A stretch of 64,000 nucleotides of DNA, taken from the NCBI RefSeq assembly GCF_014193895.1, contig NZ_BLZR01000001.1, positions 4,030,001 through 4,094,000 of the forward strand, written 5' to 3'. The notes below the pieces were generated by a model. It did no database searches. It was not told where the DNA came from and was given only the letters and a program-made list of their open reading frames with translations. Numbering within the stretch: the first letter of the stretch is position 1; each line of letters starts with the position of its first letter. The stretch is from Clostridium fungisolvens (GTDB taxonomy: Bacteria; Bacillota; Clostridia; Clostridiales; Clostridiaceae). A program made the position numbers and the translations under genes. Below are positions 26,506-35,042 of the stretch, one piece after another.

Positions 26506-26610
26506 AAGTTTTATTTTTAACTGTATGGTCATAAAAAACTTTTAAATCTGTTGAAATTATTTAGGCTTAGCTAATTTGAAAATTTTATATTTTCCTATAC
26601 AGTTAAATAG
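26506..26610. repeat. Dispersed inverted-end repeat M2, copy c
   Basis: It starts TAAGTTTTATTTTTAACTGT and ends with ATACAGTTAAA. The ends are inverted repeats of each other. Related copies are at 37699-37799, 50371-50478 and 55965-56070. Confidence 0.78.
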
Positions 26611-26615
26611 CTTAC

Positions 26616-26631
26616 ATGTCAGCGCTTTCAT
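26616..26631 (-). promoter_or_regulatory. cre-like site (CcpA)
   Basis: On the minus strand ATGAAAGCGCTGACAT fits the catabolite-response consensus WTGNAANCGNWNNCWW at every defined position. It is about 555 bp upstream of oppB and 755 bp upstream of the 27386 gene, so its target is unclear. Confidence 0.5.
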
Positions 26632-27252
26632 AGATTTATTTTACATATATACAAAAGAGATATATTAAATTTAATTGGATCTTTTTAAGACTTTTGTTTT
26701 TAGATTTATAACTATGTAAGGGTGCGAATACATACGAGAATTTGAAGAATTTATTTTTATGAAAAGCTTCAATTATAGTTACCCCCTTAACATGAATATA
26801 GCCTTTTATCTTTCTATATCTAGGCTAAATTAATAAAACGGAATTGGTAAATTTCTTAATCGTTAGCTGTATAAGTGACAGAAAAGTTTTTTGAACTTTC
26901 ATTGATAAGAAAATCAAGAAAAACCTTTTTTCTCGTTAAAATTTTTTTAACATTTTTCTCTTATCACAGATTGTTATTAAATATTATATTACTTAATAAA
27001 TATTTTGTAAATATATATATTTTATTGATAACTTACTAAATTTTTCTTATAAAAAAATAAGAATAACACTACATCTATTTGTATTTTAAAAACTTTTTTC
27101 ATATTTTGCATTTTAAAATATCTACTGGATTTTTGAATCATTAAATTGCATATAATTCATTTCTATTTTTATTGAATTTATTATTTTAACGTTAAATAAA
27201 TGCAAATATTTTTGTATTTTTATTACATTTGTGTAGTATCATGTCTTACATG

Positions 27253-27282
27253 TTTACAAAAAATTAAACAACTATATATTAT
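27253..27282 (+). promoter_or_regulatory. Candidate promoter of the GT-C/GH8 pair
   Basis: TTTACA (27253-27258) and TATTAT (27277-27282) with an 18-bp spacer, about 100 bp upstream of the TTG start at 27386. In such AT-rich DNA this is only suggestive. Confidence 0.4.
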
Positions 27283-27385
27283 ATGAAAGTTTAAGAGATA
27301 TTTGGAGAAAATAAAATATGATAGCAAGTTAGTAAAAATGTTGTTTATTAAAATTTAAGTAACTGAATAAAATGGAGGATTAAAT

Positions 27386-28897
27386 TTGAGGAAACAAATG
27401 CATACTTTTTTACCCAAAATGATCTATTTAATAGGATTCATTATTCTGTTGTTAGTACTTAGTGTAAATGTACTTTATACATGCACCGTAACTTTAGAAG
27501 AGAAATTAATTATTAAGCCTAATAATATATTCTTATCTATACTAGCTACTATATTTGTATTTTTAGTTATATTGCTTATTTATAAACTTTGCGACTTTTT
27601 TAAAAATACTAATTTTCTATTTTTCACCTTATCTATAGATGTATTAATATTACTGGCTTGGGTAGCATTTTCTAAAACTTCTCCTTTTGCAGATCAACTT
27701 TCGGTTTACAATTCAGCCATAAATATTAGTCAAAATAATTATATTGACTTCTTTAAAGGTGGATACATTTATCAGTATAATCATCAAGCAACTTTGGCTT
27801 ATATGTTCTCTTTGTTTTTAAGACTATTCTCAAGCAACTATAAGGTTTTGCAAGTACTGATTTCACTTTGTACTTTAGGAACGCATCTAGGTATATTTAA
27901 AATAACTAAAGAATTATATAACGAAAAAGCTGCAAAAACTTCCCTTATTATTTCCATGCTATTTTTGCCAACTACCATTTTGACTATTTATGTTTATGGG
28001 GATATTATCGGTCTATGTCTTTCAATCTGGGCAATATACTTTACAATTATTTTCCTTAGACAAAATAAAGTTAACTATCTTATTTACACCAGTTTATTAA
28101 TAGGTATAGCTATACTATTTAGAAATAACACCTTGGTGTTTTGGCTTGCTATGGTAATATACCTTTTCACTCAACTGAATATAAAGAAGTTCATCATAGC
28201 TCTCTGTATTATGCTTACTTCATTATGTTATAACTACTCCATTAAACAATACCTTTCTTATAAGGCCGGAAGTGACTTGACTAAAGGAATACCTTCTATC
28301 CTTTTCGTAAACATGGGACTTGAAGAAGGCCCTAGAGGAAATGGTTGGTATAATGGATCTACTGTTGTAAATTATGAATCTGCTAACGATGACTCAAAAC
28401 AGGCAAAGACACTTGGATTAAAACTTGTAAATAAACGAATATCTTATATGTTAAATAATCCAATGTACTCCTTAAACTTTTTCGCGGGTAAATTTATTAC
28501 CACATGGTCTGAGCCTACATATGAATCATTATTTTTTACCTTTCCCCATGACCAGAGCACTGAAGTGATTAACTACATGAAAAACAATCTTTTCCTTAAT
28601 AGTTTATATTATGGAACACTGAATAAGCTTATTATTTGGTACTGCAAAGGCTTCGTACTATTTATTGCATTTGGAGCTACGGTTTGTTGCTTCAAAAAAA
28701 GCAAAGATCTTACACCTGAAATACTGCTGATATTGCTACCTTTCATTGGAACTGTAGCTTTTCATTTAATGTGGGAAACAAAATCTAGATATGTCTATCC
28801 TGCTTTTGTACTTCTATTTCCATTAGCATCTATTTATTTCACCAGTATCTCTGATAAGCTTTCATCGAGACTTATAGATAAATCACTTCATAATTAA
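27386..28897 (+). CDS. GT-C fold membrane glycosyltransferase (PMT/ArnT-like, GT39-type)
   Basis: A 503-residue protein with about ten to twelve membrane spans. The first external loop after span 3 carries the acidic residue expected of the catalytic Asp in GT-C enzymes (SKTSPFADQLSVYN). YQYNHQATLAYMFSL and ETKSRYVYPAFVLLFP near the C-terminus match the dolichyl/undecaprenyl-phosphate-mannosyl- and arabinosyltransferase superfamily. It probably moves a sugar from a lipid-phosphate donor to an external acceptor; donor and acceptor cannot be told. The TTG start has a GGAGG seven bases upstream. It lies 72 bp before the GH8 gene on the same strand, probably in one transcript. Confidence 0.82.
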   Translation: MRKQMHTFLPKMIYLIGFIILLLVLSVNVLYTCTVTLEEKLIIKPNNIFLSILATIFVFLVILLIYKLCDFFKNTNFLFFTLSIDVLILLAWVAFSKTSPFADQLSVYNSAINISQNNYIDFFKGGYIYQYNHQATLAYMFSLFLRLFSSNYKVLQVLISLCTLGTHLGIFKITKELYNEKAAKTSLIISMLFLPTTILTIYVYGDIIGLCLSIWAIYFTIIFLRQNKVNYLIYTSLLIGIAILFRNNTLVFWLAMVIYLFTQLNIKKFIIALCIMLTSLCYNYSIKQYLSYKAGSDLTKGIPSILFVNMGLEEGPRGNGWYNGSTVVNYESANDDSKQAKTLGLKLVNKRISYMLNNPMYSLNFFAGKFITTWSEPTYESLFFTFPHDQSTEVINYMKNNLFLNSLYYGTLNKLIIWYCKGFVLFIAFGATVCCFKKSKDLTPEILLILLPFIGTVAFHLMWETKSRYVYPAFVLLFPLASIYFTSISDKLSSRLIDKSLHN

Positions 28898-28969
28898 ATT
28901 TATATAAGTACGACTTTTCACTTCATTCATATACTAGAATTATACTTATGTTTTATAGAGGAGTTATCA

Positions 28970-30196
28970 ATGATTTACAACAAAGCTTTAGTCAATCTAT
29001 ATACTCAAGAAAAGCTAAATGACAGCTTAATTTATTTTTATAGCTTATGGAAGAAGCGCTACTTAAGAACTGTAGAAAACTCACCTACTAAAATGGATTA
29101 TCTATTTTATTCCTTGGATCAACCTACCTCAAACAATGCAGTCACTGTTTCAGAAGCTATGGGATATGCAATGGTTATATTCCCACTAATGAGCAGATTT
29201 GATACCGAGGCTAAGGATACCTTCACAAATATCTATAACTTCGTAAAAAACTACCCTAGTGTCTATAATAAAAACTTAATGGCATGGCAGCAAATTAAAA
29301 CTGCAGATGGAAAAATCGTAAATGCAGAGAAACTAACGGATTCTGCTACAGATGGAGATATGGATATTAGTTATGGACTCCTTCTTGCTCAAAAACTTTG
29401 GGGTGCTGTTGATAAAGTCAATTATAGACAAGAAGCTATCAATAGGATCAATGCGTTAATGGATAGTTGCGTTGATAAGACTGATTACACTCTCACTCTA
29501 GGAGATTGGGTTCAAGGCATACCAAGTCCTACCTTTAAAGGAGTTACAAGAAGCTCGGATTTTATGCTACATCACCTAATAGAATTCAGTAAAGTCAATA
29601 CACAAAATGCAGACAGGTGGAAAAGAGTAATTGGAAGAATTGTTTCTATTATCGATGATCAGATGACAAGAGAAAGCAAGAACACAGGTCTTATGCCAGA
29701 TTTCTTTGTAAAATCTGGTGGTGTTTTTATCGCGCCAAAAACTAAAGTATTAGAAAGCCCTCATGACGGTGATTACTTTACCAACAGCTGTAGAACCCCT
29801 TGGCGCTACTCTATGCCTATACTATTTAATAACAGCCAAGTTACAAATCAAATTAGCACATTAAATAGGTGGATAAAGCAGACAACAACGCAAAACCCAA
29901 AGAATATAAGATCAGGCTACTACATCGCAAATGGTACCCCAGGTGCAAGTTTTGGTGATACTAATAATCTAGCTTTTATAGCTCCATTTTTAGTTAGCTC
30001 ACTTACACAAGAAGGTAACGATAAGTGGACAGTTGACATCTGGAATACTCTGATAGAAAAACCTATCGAAAAATGTACCTTCTACGAAAACACCCTAAAG
30101 CTTATGGCTATGATAGTTGCTACCGGAAACTGGTTTACTCCTAGTAGTACTGAAAATCTATTAAGGAGACAGTGTCAGTATAGAATTCATATCTAA
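28970..30196 (+). CDS. Glycoside hydrolase family 8 protein without signal peptide
   Basis: A 408-residue protein with the GH8 (alpha/alpha)6-barrel motifs in order. VSEAMGYAM carries the general acid Glu at about residue 62. SATDGDMDISYGLLLA (about 125-140) holds the substrate-distorting Asp, and HDGDYFTNSCRTPWRYSM (about 264-281) carries the proposed base. Known GH8 activities are endo-1,4-glucanase, lichenase, chitosanase and exo-oligoxylanase. GH8 enzymes are usually secreted or sit in polysaccharide-synthesis operons, but this one starts directly with MIYNKALVNLYTQE and has no leader. GGAG at 28960 fixes the start. The neighbouring glycosyltransferase suggests a role with a self-made glycan, or an intracellular oligosaccharidase; substrate unknown. 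Confidence 0.86.
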   Translation: MIYNKALVNLYTQEKLNDSLIYFYSLWKKRYLRTVENSPTKMDYLFYSLDQPTSNNAVTVSEAMGYAMVIFPLMSRFDTEAKDTFTNIYNFVKNYPSVYNKNLMAWQQIKTADGKIVNAEKLTDSATDGDMDISYGLLLAQKLWGAVDKVNYRQEAINRINALMDSCVDKTDYTLTLGDWVQGIPSPTFKGVTRSSDFMLHHLIEFSKVNTQNADRWKRVIGRIVSIIDDQMTRESKNTGLMPDFFVKSGGVFIAPKTKVLESPHDGDYFTNSCRTPWRYSMPILFNNSQVTNQISTLNRWIKQTTTQNPKNIRSGYYIANGTPGASFGDTNNLAFIAPFLVSSLTQEGNDKWTVDIWNTLIEKPIEKCTFYENTLKLMAMIVATGNWFTPSSTENLLRRQCQYRIHI

Positions 30197-30204
30197 ATTA
30201 AAAA

Positions 30205-30243
30205 ATAGCTAGACCCTTTTTCTTTTGAATAGGTGTCTAGCTT
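30205..30243 (+). terminator. Hairpin after GH8
   Basis: AGCTAGAC pairs with GTCTAGCT about 25 bp after the GH8 stop codon. The following T run is short, so it is a weak terminator or 3'-end stabiliser. Confidence 0.5.
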
Positions 30244-30274
30244 CAATATTATATAAATACCTAAAAAAATACAA

Positions 30275-30318
30275 ATAAAATAAGACCATACCTATTAATA
30301 GATATAGTCTTATTTTAT
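30275..30318. terminator. Bidirectional terminator between convergent genes
   Basis: AAAATAAGAC pairs with GTCTTATTTT, with A on one side and T on the other. It sits between the GH8 gene and the convergent gtrA-like gene. Confidence 0.75.
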
Positions 30319-30356
30319 AAATCTCAACAAGATAGTCAACATTAATAATTTCATTC

Positions 30357-30992
30357 TTACAATTTAATGTATTTTTCTTGTTTTTTAAAGATAACTTTGG
30401 ATATAGGAAAAAACACCCAAAAGGCGATAGTACAGTTTATAATCATGGTAATAAAATCAGCTATCGTTACTCCAATTCCTCCCATCCTCCAGGTGTTCAT
30501 AAATAAGTTATAGATAGGAGCTTTATAAAGACCCTGAAGCGCAGCGGCACCTACTGATATAATTATATAAGAAACTATATACCAAAATGCAGCACTCCAA
30601 ATATTACCGTTTGATTTAAAAGTTATATTTCTCTGTGCAAAGAAGTTTATAATCTGTGCAATACCTAGTGTTATTTGAACGGCAAGAAAGTATGCAAGTC
30701 CTCCCCCCCCTCCTGAAGTGATTGCCCCTGGCGCATAATCAAATACATAGTACGGACTTCCATCAAAATTGTGGCCAACCTGAAAAACCTGGAAACCTGT
30801 ATCTACCATGGATGTATATCCAAAAACTTCCTTAATTATAGGCATTAAGATCATCTGTAAAACTGTTATTCCATTACTCAACATAAAAAATACTAAAAAT
30901 TGTGCTAACTCCGGATGTTTGTCTTTAAATTTTTCCCATCTACTTATACTAGAAGCAATTACATTTTTGTATCTACTATTTCCATAATTCAT
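30357..30992 (-). CDS. GtrA-like four-span membrane protein
   Basis: A 211-residue membrane protein with four spans. It carries the GtrA signatures: a first span LAQFLVFFMLSNGITVLQMILM, the loop NFFAQRNITFKS that resembles the NFxxxRxxVF motif, and a last span ending FWVFFPISKVIFKK. GtrA proteins are thought to flip or present polyprenyl-linked sugars. An unusual external loop between spans 1 and 2 contains TSGGGGGLAYF, encoded by a run of eight G. The ATG at 30992 has AAGGAGAG upstream. It is the last gene downstream of GH2-GH3-membrane protein and may belong to that transcript. Confidence 0.8.
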   Translation of the reverse strand: MNYGNSRYKNVIASSISRWEKFKDKHPELAQFLVFFMLSNGITVLQMILMPIIKEVFGYTSMVDTGFQVFQVGHNFDGSPYYVFDYAPGAITSGGGGGLAYFLAVQITLGIAQIINFFAQRNITFKSNGNIWSAAFWYIVSYIIISVGAAALQGLYKAPIYNLFMNTWRMGGIGVTIADFITMIINCTIAFWVFFPISKVIFKKQEKYIKL

Positions 30993-31345
30993 TTTTCTCT
31001 CTCCTTTTTGACTATTGCTAACCTTCACTTTAAGCGTCACCCTATCCTTTTTCCAATCTCAAACTCGCATTTTTTCATAGAAACAAAATAGATGCAAGCA
31101 AGTCTGCCGCACCTATTTTGAGAACATTTAAAACTTTAGTAAATACACCACTATGCTTCATTTTCTCATCTACAGCCATACCATTAGGTTGTAGCAAATT
31201 ATTTTCCTTTTTGCGTAGGGGCTGAATTTTGTTTCTTGCCACCAATGTGTCTAATACCTTAGTGATTCTTTTAATTCATCATAAAATCAGAACCACGTAT
31301 GCTGAAGGTAAAATAATATCAATATTCAATATGAGGTTCAGCAAA
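30993..31345 (-). other. 353-bp gap with possible decayed coding sequence
   Basis: Between the 4-span protein gene and gtrA the minus strand shows protein-like fragments in different frames. One is open from about 31275 to 31078, reading TKVLDTLVARNKIQPLRKKE and ending KIGAADLLASILFL before TGA. Another just upstream, before a stop near 31278, reads YYFTFSIRGSDF. None has a proper start and ribosome binding site. This could be a pseudogene remnant; no family is recognised. Confidence 0.35.
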
Positions 31346-31786
31346 TTAAATAGCTTTTTTTTGACTGAAAAAGCTCCCTACCAAGCTACTAATCATAGCA
31401 AGGAAGTAGAATCCCACTCCAATTAAAGCTTGCTTAAGTGCATTGATTGCCGCAATATTTCCCTTTTCCAAGCTTGATCCCATAATTATAGCTGCTGACT
31501 CTACTCTATAAGAAACAAACACCATAGTCGTAATACCCAATAACACAGAAACTATAAGATAAGAAATATCTAGCCATTGCTTTTCACCTATACTTTGTAC
31601 CATAACAATAAGAATAATTTCTACTGCAACTGCAATGGCAGTAAGAATAATCACTCGCGAATTGAAATCGTTATAATAAGCCGTATGACCATTTGATATA
31701 TAAATGAACATTCCAATCAATGCAAGAATTATAGTCATTATAGATATATAGAAACCCGCTTTCTGCCTCTTGAAAAATTCTCTCAT
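31346..31786 (-). CDS. Four-span membrane protein of unknown function
   Basis: A 146-residue protein with four hydrophobic spans at about 10-30, 43-62, 73-93 and 118-138, short charged loops and a basic C-terminus (FFSQKKAI). It starts two bases after the GH3 stop codon, so it is translationally coupled to that gene. The pairing suggests it supports the membrane-anchored GH3 enzyme or its transport, but this is inference. No family name is recognised. Confidence 0.75.
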   Translation of the reverse strand: MREFFKRQKAGFYISIMTIILALIGMFIYISNGHTAYYNDFNSRVIILTAIAVAVEIILIVMVQSIGEKQWLDISYLIVSVLLGITTMVFVSYRVESAAIIMGSSLEKGNIAAINALKQALIGVGFYFLAMISSLVGSFFSQKKAI

Positions 31787-31788
31787 GA

Positions 31789-34700
31789 TTATGCCTCCTT
31801 ATTAGTTTCTTTCTTTTTGGTGGTAAGAACATATCCTGCCAAGCTGATAAACAACATAGCTCCAAATGCTATCTCTAGCCCAATTAATGCTGCTCTCCAC
31901 CAAGTCATAAGGTTAACGACATGAGATGATGCACTAATCCCGTTCATAGCGTTACTGTTTGAAATAGCATATAAGAAATAATGATAGTTCTGACGTATAG
32001 CCTTACATAAAGTTGCATCTCCACTTACTCCTGCAGCTGTAAAGTATTCCCATGCTCCACCGCTCTTTACGTTATTATCATTGCTAGTATCCATTTGTGT
32101 AGCACCAGCAATAACAGATTCCTTAACTGTGATATAATTAGGACCATTTACCATGTCTGTTACATTATATCCTTTGAATCCCCACTCACCACGTAGAATG
32201 TTTTGCATTAAACCTTCATGAGCATTAACATAAGTGGCACCAATACGGTTGAATGCTGTCATTGTACCTAGTGCACCACCTTCAAATGCGCCTTGAAAGG
32301 CTCTCAATTCACCTTCACGCGCCCTCTGCTCATTCATATATGCGCTTACACCTACACGGTTAGTTTCCTGATCATTAAACGCAAAGTGCTTTGGAGCCAT
32401 AATAAGCCCTTTAGTATAAGCTCCCTTAACAGATTCAGTACCTAGGTAATTAGTTAGTATAGCATCTTCTGAATAATATTCGTGATTTCTTGCGTTATAA
32501 GGTGTACGATGTAAGTTCATGCCAGGAGCCCACTGTACTACTACTTTGTTTCTTAAAGAGTCTTCGCCAAAGATAACACCTTCTTCATGTGCAAGTTGTT
32601 TATTATAAGTAGCACCAACAACTGGTTCAGTAGGCATATCATTGGTCATATATCCCGCATATGGATCACTAGGATCTATATATGTTGGAGAATTCTTATC
32701 AGTAGAACGTTCGCCGAGTTTGACACCTTGAATACCTATAGGTCCATCATTTGTAAACATATCAAAAAGTCCAATTGAATCCATCCTTTTAATATTTTGT
32801 CCTACACGAATTGTAGCACATGCCTCATCAAGATTGATCTGATCCAGTAAAAAATTCCAGCGTTCATCATCATAAGATGCACCCTTCATTGAAGCTATAG
32901 TTATCCCGCTATTCTTATTCGGAAAGATCTTACTGGTATCTTCATCTTTTTTAATAGTATAGGTATCATTTCTAAGTTGCTTAATCATCTTGTCATTAGC
33001 AATAATACCAGAATATTTCTTTGGCCATGTGCTCTCCCAATCACTTCTGGAAAGGTAAGTTACAGTTCCAGGCAAATAGTAATTAAGGTCAGCATCATTA
33101 AGTTGGTTAGTAATACTCTTACCACTTGCAGATTTAGAATAGGTCTTGCTATCTAACTTTTTCTGAGTCCATTTATATGAATTTGCAGAGTTACCATCAT
33201 TGTCCATGCCATCACTCTTAGTCTTACCCTGAGCTGCAAGAATATTGTTCATCGCTTCATGTGCACCATTTCCTATAGCAAAGTAATAATCACCATCGTC
33301 CATGATGTATGTCTTTGCATTCATATAGTCATAACTTGCAAGATATTGAAGATCAACTTTTACAGTTACCTCCTCTGATTCACCTGGTTTTAACTCTTTA
33401 GTTTTTTCGAACCCCATCAGCTGTACAGAAGCCTTTTCCACCTTATTTGTCTTATCGTATTCGGTATAAGGTGATTGAGCATAAAGCTGAACAACATCTT
33501 TACCAGCAACATTCCCAACATTTTTAACTGTAACTTTTACAGTAGCAGTATTGTCATTATTATTGAAAGTCACATTACCCAGCTTTTGTTCAAAGTTTGT
33601 ATAAGATAACCCATAGCCAAAGCCATAAGAAACTTCTTTATTATAGTTCCAAGAACTACCGTTACTAGAACCCACTATTGAAGCCGCCTTACCGCTACCA
33701 GCTATTAAATCAGCATATCTTGTCTCATAATATTTATATCCAGTATAAATCCCCTCGGCCTCCACTAAATACCATCCTGCTCTATAATCAGTATATTTCA
33801 GATTTCCATTACTAATAGCATCTTGATTAGAATAAGGAATCATCCCATAGTTTACCATGGCTGGTGATGATGTAGAATCTATAGCATAGGTATCAGGTAG
33901 ATGTCCAGAAGGAGAAACTGCACCATTAAGAATATCTACTACTCCAAGGAATCCATAGTTACTAGGTTCACCAATCCAAAGAATAGAATCAATTTTATTA
34001 TCATTTTTAAGTTCATCTATCTCCATTGGATTATCACTGTTAACAAGAACAATAACTTTATCAAAGTTCTCTTTTGCAAGCTCAATCACTTTTCTCTCAT
34101 TTGAAGTTAATCCTAGAATATTTTTTGCACCTTCATCTTGTGCCATACCAGCTTTTCCAGGATAGAAATCTGCTGCTTCTGAACTTGGGCGCCCTATAAC
34201 AACAATGGCAGCATCGTTATAATCTTTGAAACTAGTAGCATAATCACCATTTGTAGTTTTATAAGAAGCTATATCAGGCTCTCCTACCTTCAATGGACTA
34301 ATATTATTGGAAACTCCAAAGGAGTTACTCAATGTTCCAGGTTGATTACCATATACATTCTCCATCTGTCCTGTAAAAAAGTTCTTACTTTGACCCGTAA
34401 CAACATTTCCAATCTTATTATAAATATCTATAATAGTTGGATTTACACTGAATCCTTTCTCTTTCAGGGCTGATTCTAGACTTACATTCTGGTTGACAAC
34501 AGGAGAACTTCCTATTTGACCTCCATATACAGGATAGTGACTACGCATGCCCAACAAAGTAACTTTTGCCCCTTTTTTAATTGGAAGCGTACTACTATTA
34601 TTCTTTAGTAAGACAGATCCTTCTTCTTGGATTTTCTCTGCTATACTTTTATGAGCATTCACTAACTCAGTAGCATTTTTATAATCAGATTTGTATGTAT

Positions 34701-34884
34701 ACAAATCTGATTTATCATCAGTCTTATCTGTTACTATTTTTGAGCTTACAGTCCCTATCTGTGTATCAATCATACTTTTCCATGCTTCCGCAATTGTTGA
34801 AGTTGCAACCACTAAAGCTAGTAGTGATGCAGATACACACGTCAAACCACGCCACTTTCTAATCCTTGATTTTTTTGTCTTCAT
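31789..34884 (-). CDS. Membrane-anchored family 3 glycoside hydrolase with permuted domain order
   Basis: A 1031-residue GH3 enzyme, probably a beta-glucosidase acting at the cell surface. The domain order is reversed from the usual GH3. After an N-terminal hydrophobic anchor (about 12-32) comes the (alpha/beta)6 C-domain (GSVLLKNNSSTLPIKKGAKV, about 89-108). A fibronectin-III-like domain follows (VKVTVKNVGNVAGKDVVQLY), then the TIM-barrel domain (MFTNDGPIGIQG, KHFAFNDQETNR, and GFKGYNVTDM with the nucleophile Asp near residue 910). It ends with a second hydrophobic segment and TTKKKETNKEA. A similar inverted order is known in some rumen beta-glucosidases. GGAGGGG precedes the ATG. It lies 158 bp after the GH2 gene. 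Confidence 0.92.
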   Translation of the reverse strand: MKTKKSRIRKWRGLTCVSASLLALVVATSTIAEAWKSMIDTQIGTVSSKIVTDKTDDKSDLYTYKSDYKNATELVNAHKSIAEKIQEEGSVLLKNNSSTLPIKKGAKVTLLGMRSHYPVYGGQIGSSPVVNQNVSLESALKEKGFSVNPTIIDIYNKIGNVVTGQSKNFFTGQMENVYGNQPGTLSNSFGVSNNISPLKVGEPDIASYKTTNGDYATSFKDYNDAAIVVIGRPSSEAADFYPGKAGMAQDEGAKNILGLTSNERKVIELAKENFDKVIVLVNSDNPMEIDELKNDNKIDSILWIGEPSNYGFLGVVDILNGAVSPSGHLPDTYAIDSTSSPAMVNYGMIPYSNQDAISNGNLKYTDYRAGWYLVEAEGIYTGYKYYETRYADLIAGSGKAASIVGSSNGSSWNYNKEVSYGFGYGLSYTNFEQKLGNVTFNNNDNTATVKVTVKNVGNVAGKDVVQLYAQSPYTEYDKTNKVEKASVQLMGFEKTKELKPGESEEVTVKVDLQYLASYDYMNAKTYIMDDGDYYFAIGNGAHEAMNNILAAQGKTKSDGMDNDGNSANSYKWTQKKLDSKTYSKSASGKSITNQLNDADLNYYLPGTVTYLSRSDWESTWPKKYSGIIANDKMIKQLRNDTYTIKKDEDTSKIFPNKNSGITIASMKGASYDDERWNFLLDQINLDEACATIRVGQNIKRMDSIGLFDMFTNDGPIGIQGVKLGERSTDKNSPTYIDPSDPYAGYMTNDMPTEPVVGATYNKQLAHEEGVIFGEDSLRNKVVVQWAPGMNLHRTPYNARNHEYYSEDAILTNYLGTESVKGAYTKGLIMAPKHFAFNDQETNRVGVSAYMNEQRAREGELRAFQGAFEGGALGTMTAFNRIGATYVNAHEGLMQNILRGEWGFKGYNVTDMVNGPNYITVKESVIAGATQMDTSNDNNVKSGGAWEYFTAAGVSGDATLCKAIRQNYHYFLYAISNSNAMNGISASSHVVNLMTWWRAALIGLEIAFGAMLFISLAGYVLTTKKKETNKEA

Positions 34885-35042
34885 TTTACCCCTCCACTCT
34901 CCATAAAATATTGTTTTATACTAATCCTAGATGGACACCCTAAACCCTTATTCTATTTATTGGCCGTTCATCAAGGTATAGATCAAATTCAAAAAAACAA
35001 AATAAGTTTCACATATGCTAATAGGAACTTACTTCCTAAAGG

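Larger units (their letters stand above)
26062..27385. other. 1.3-kb intergenic region between divergent operons
   Basis: No gene was found. The region contains repeats M1 copy c (26416-26505) and M2 copy c (26506-26610) fused together, a cre-like site (26616-26631) and a long weak inverted repeat (GTAAGGG near 26718 with CCCTTAAC near 26785). From 26900 to 27250 it is extremely AT-rich. A candidate plus-strand promoter lies at 27253-27282. Confidence 0.5.

Noticed and set aside
26700..26800. Possible riboswitch (GTAAGGGTGCGAA ... CCCCCTTAAC)
   Set aside because: It fits no known aptamer core I can recall, and the inverted repeat is long-looped and weak.
31229..31426. 65-codon plus-strand frame
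   Set aside because: It overlaps the 3' end of the four-span protein gene antisense and has no ribosome binding site.
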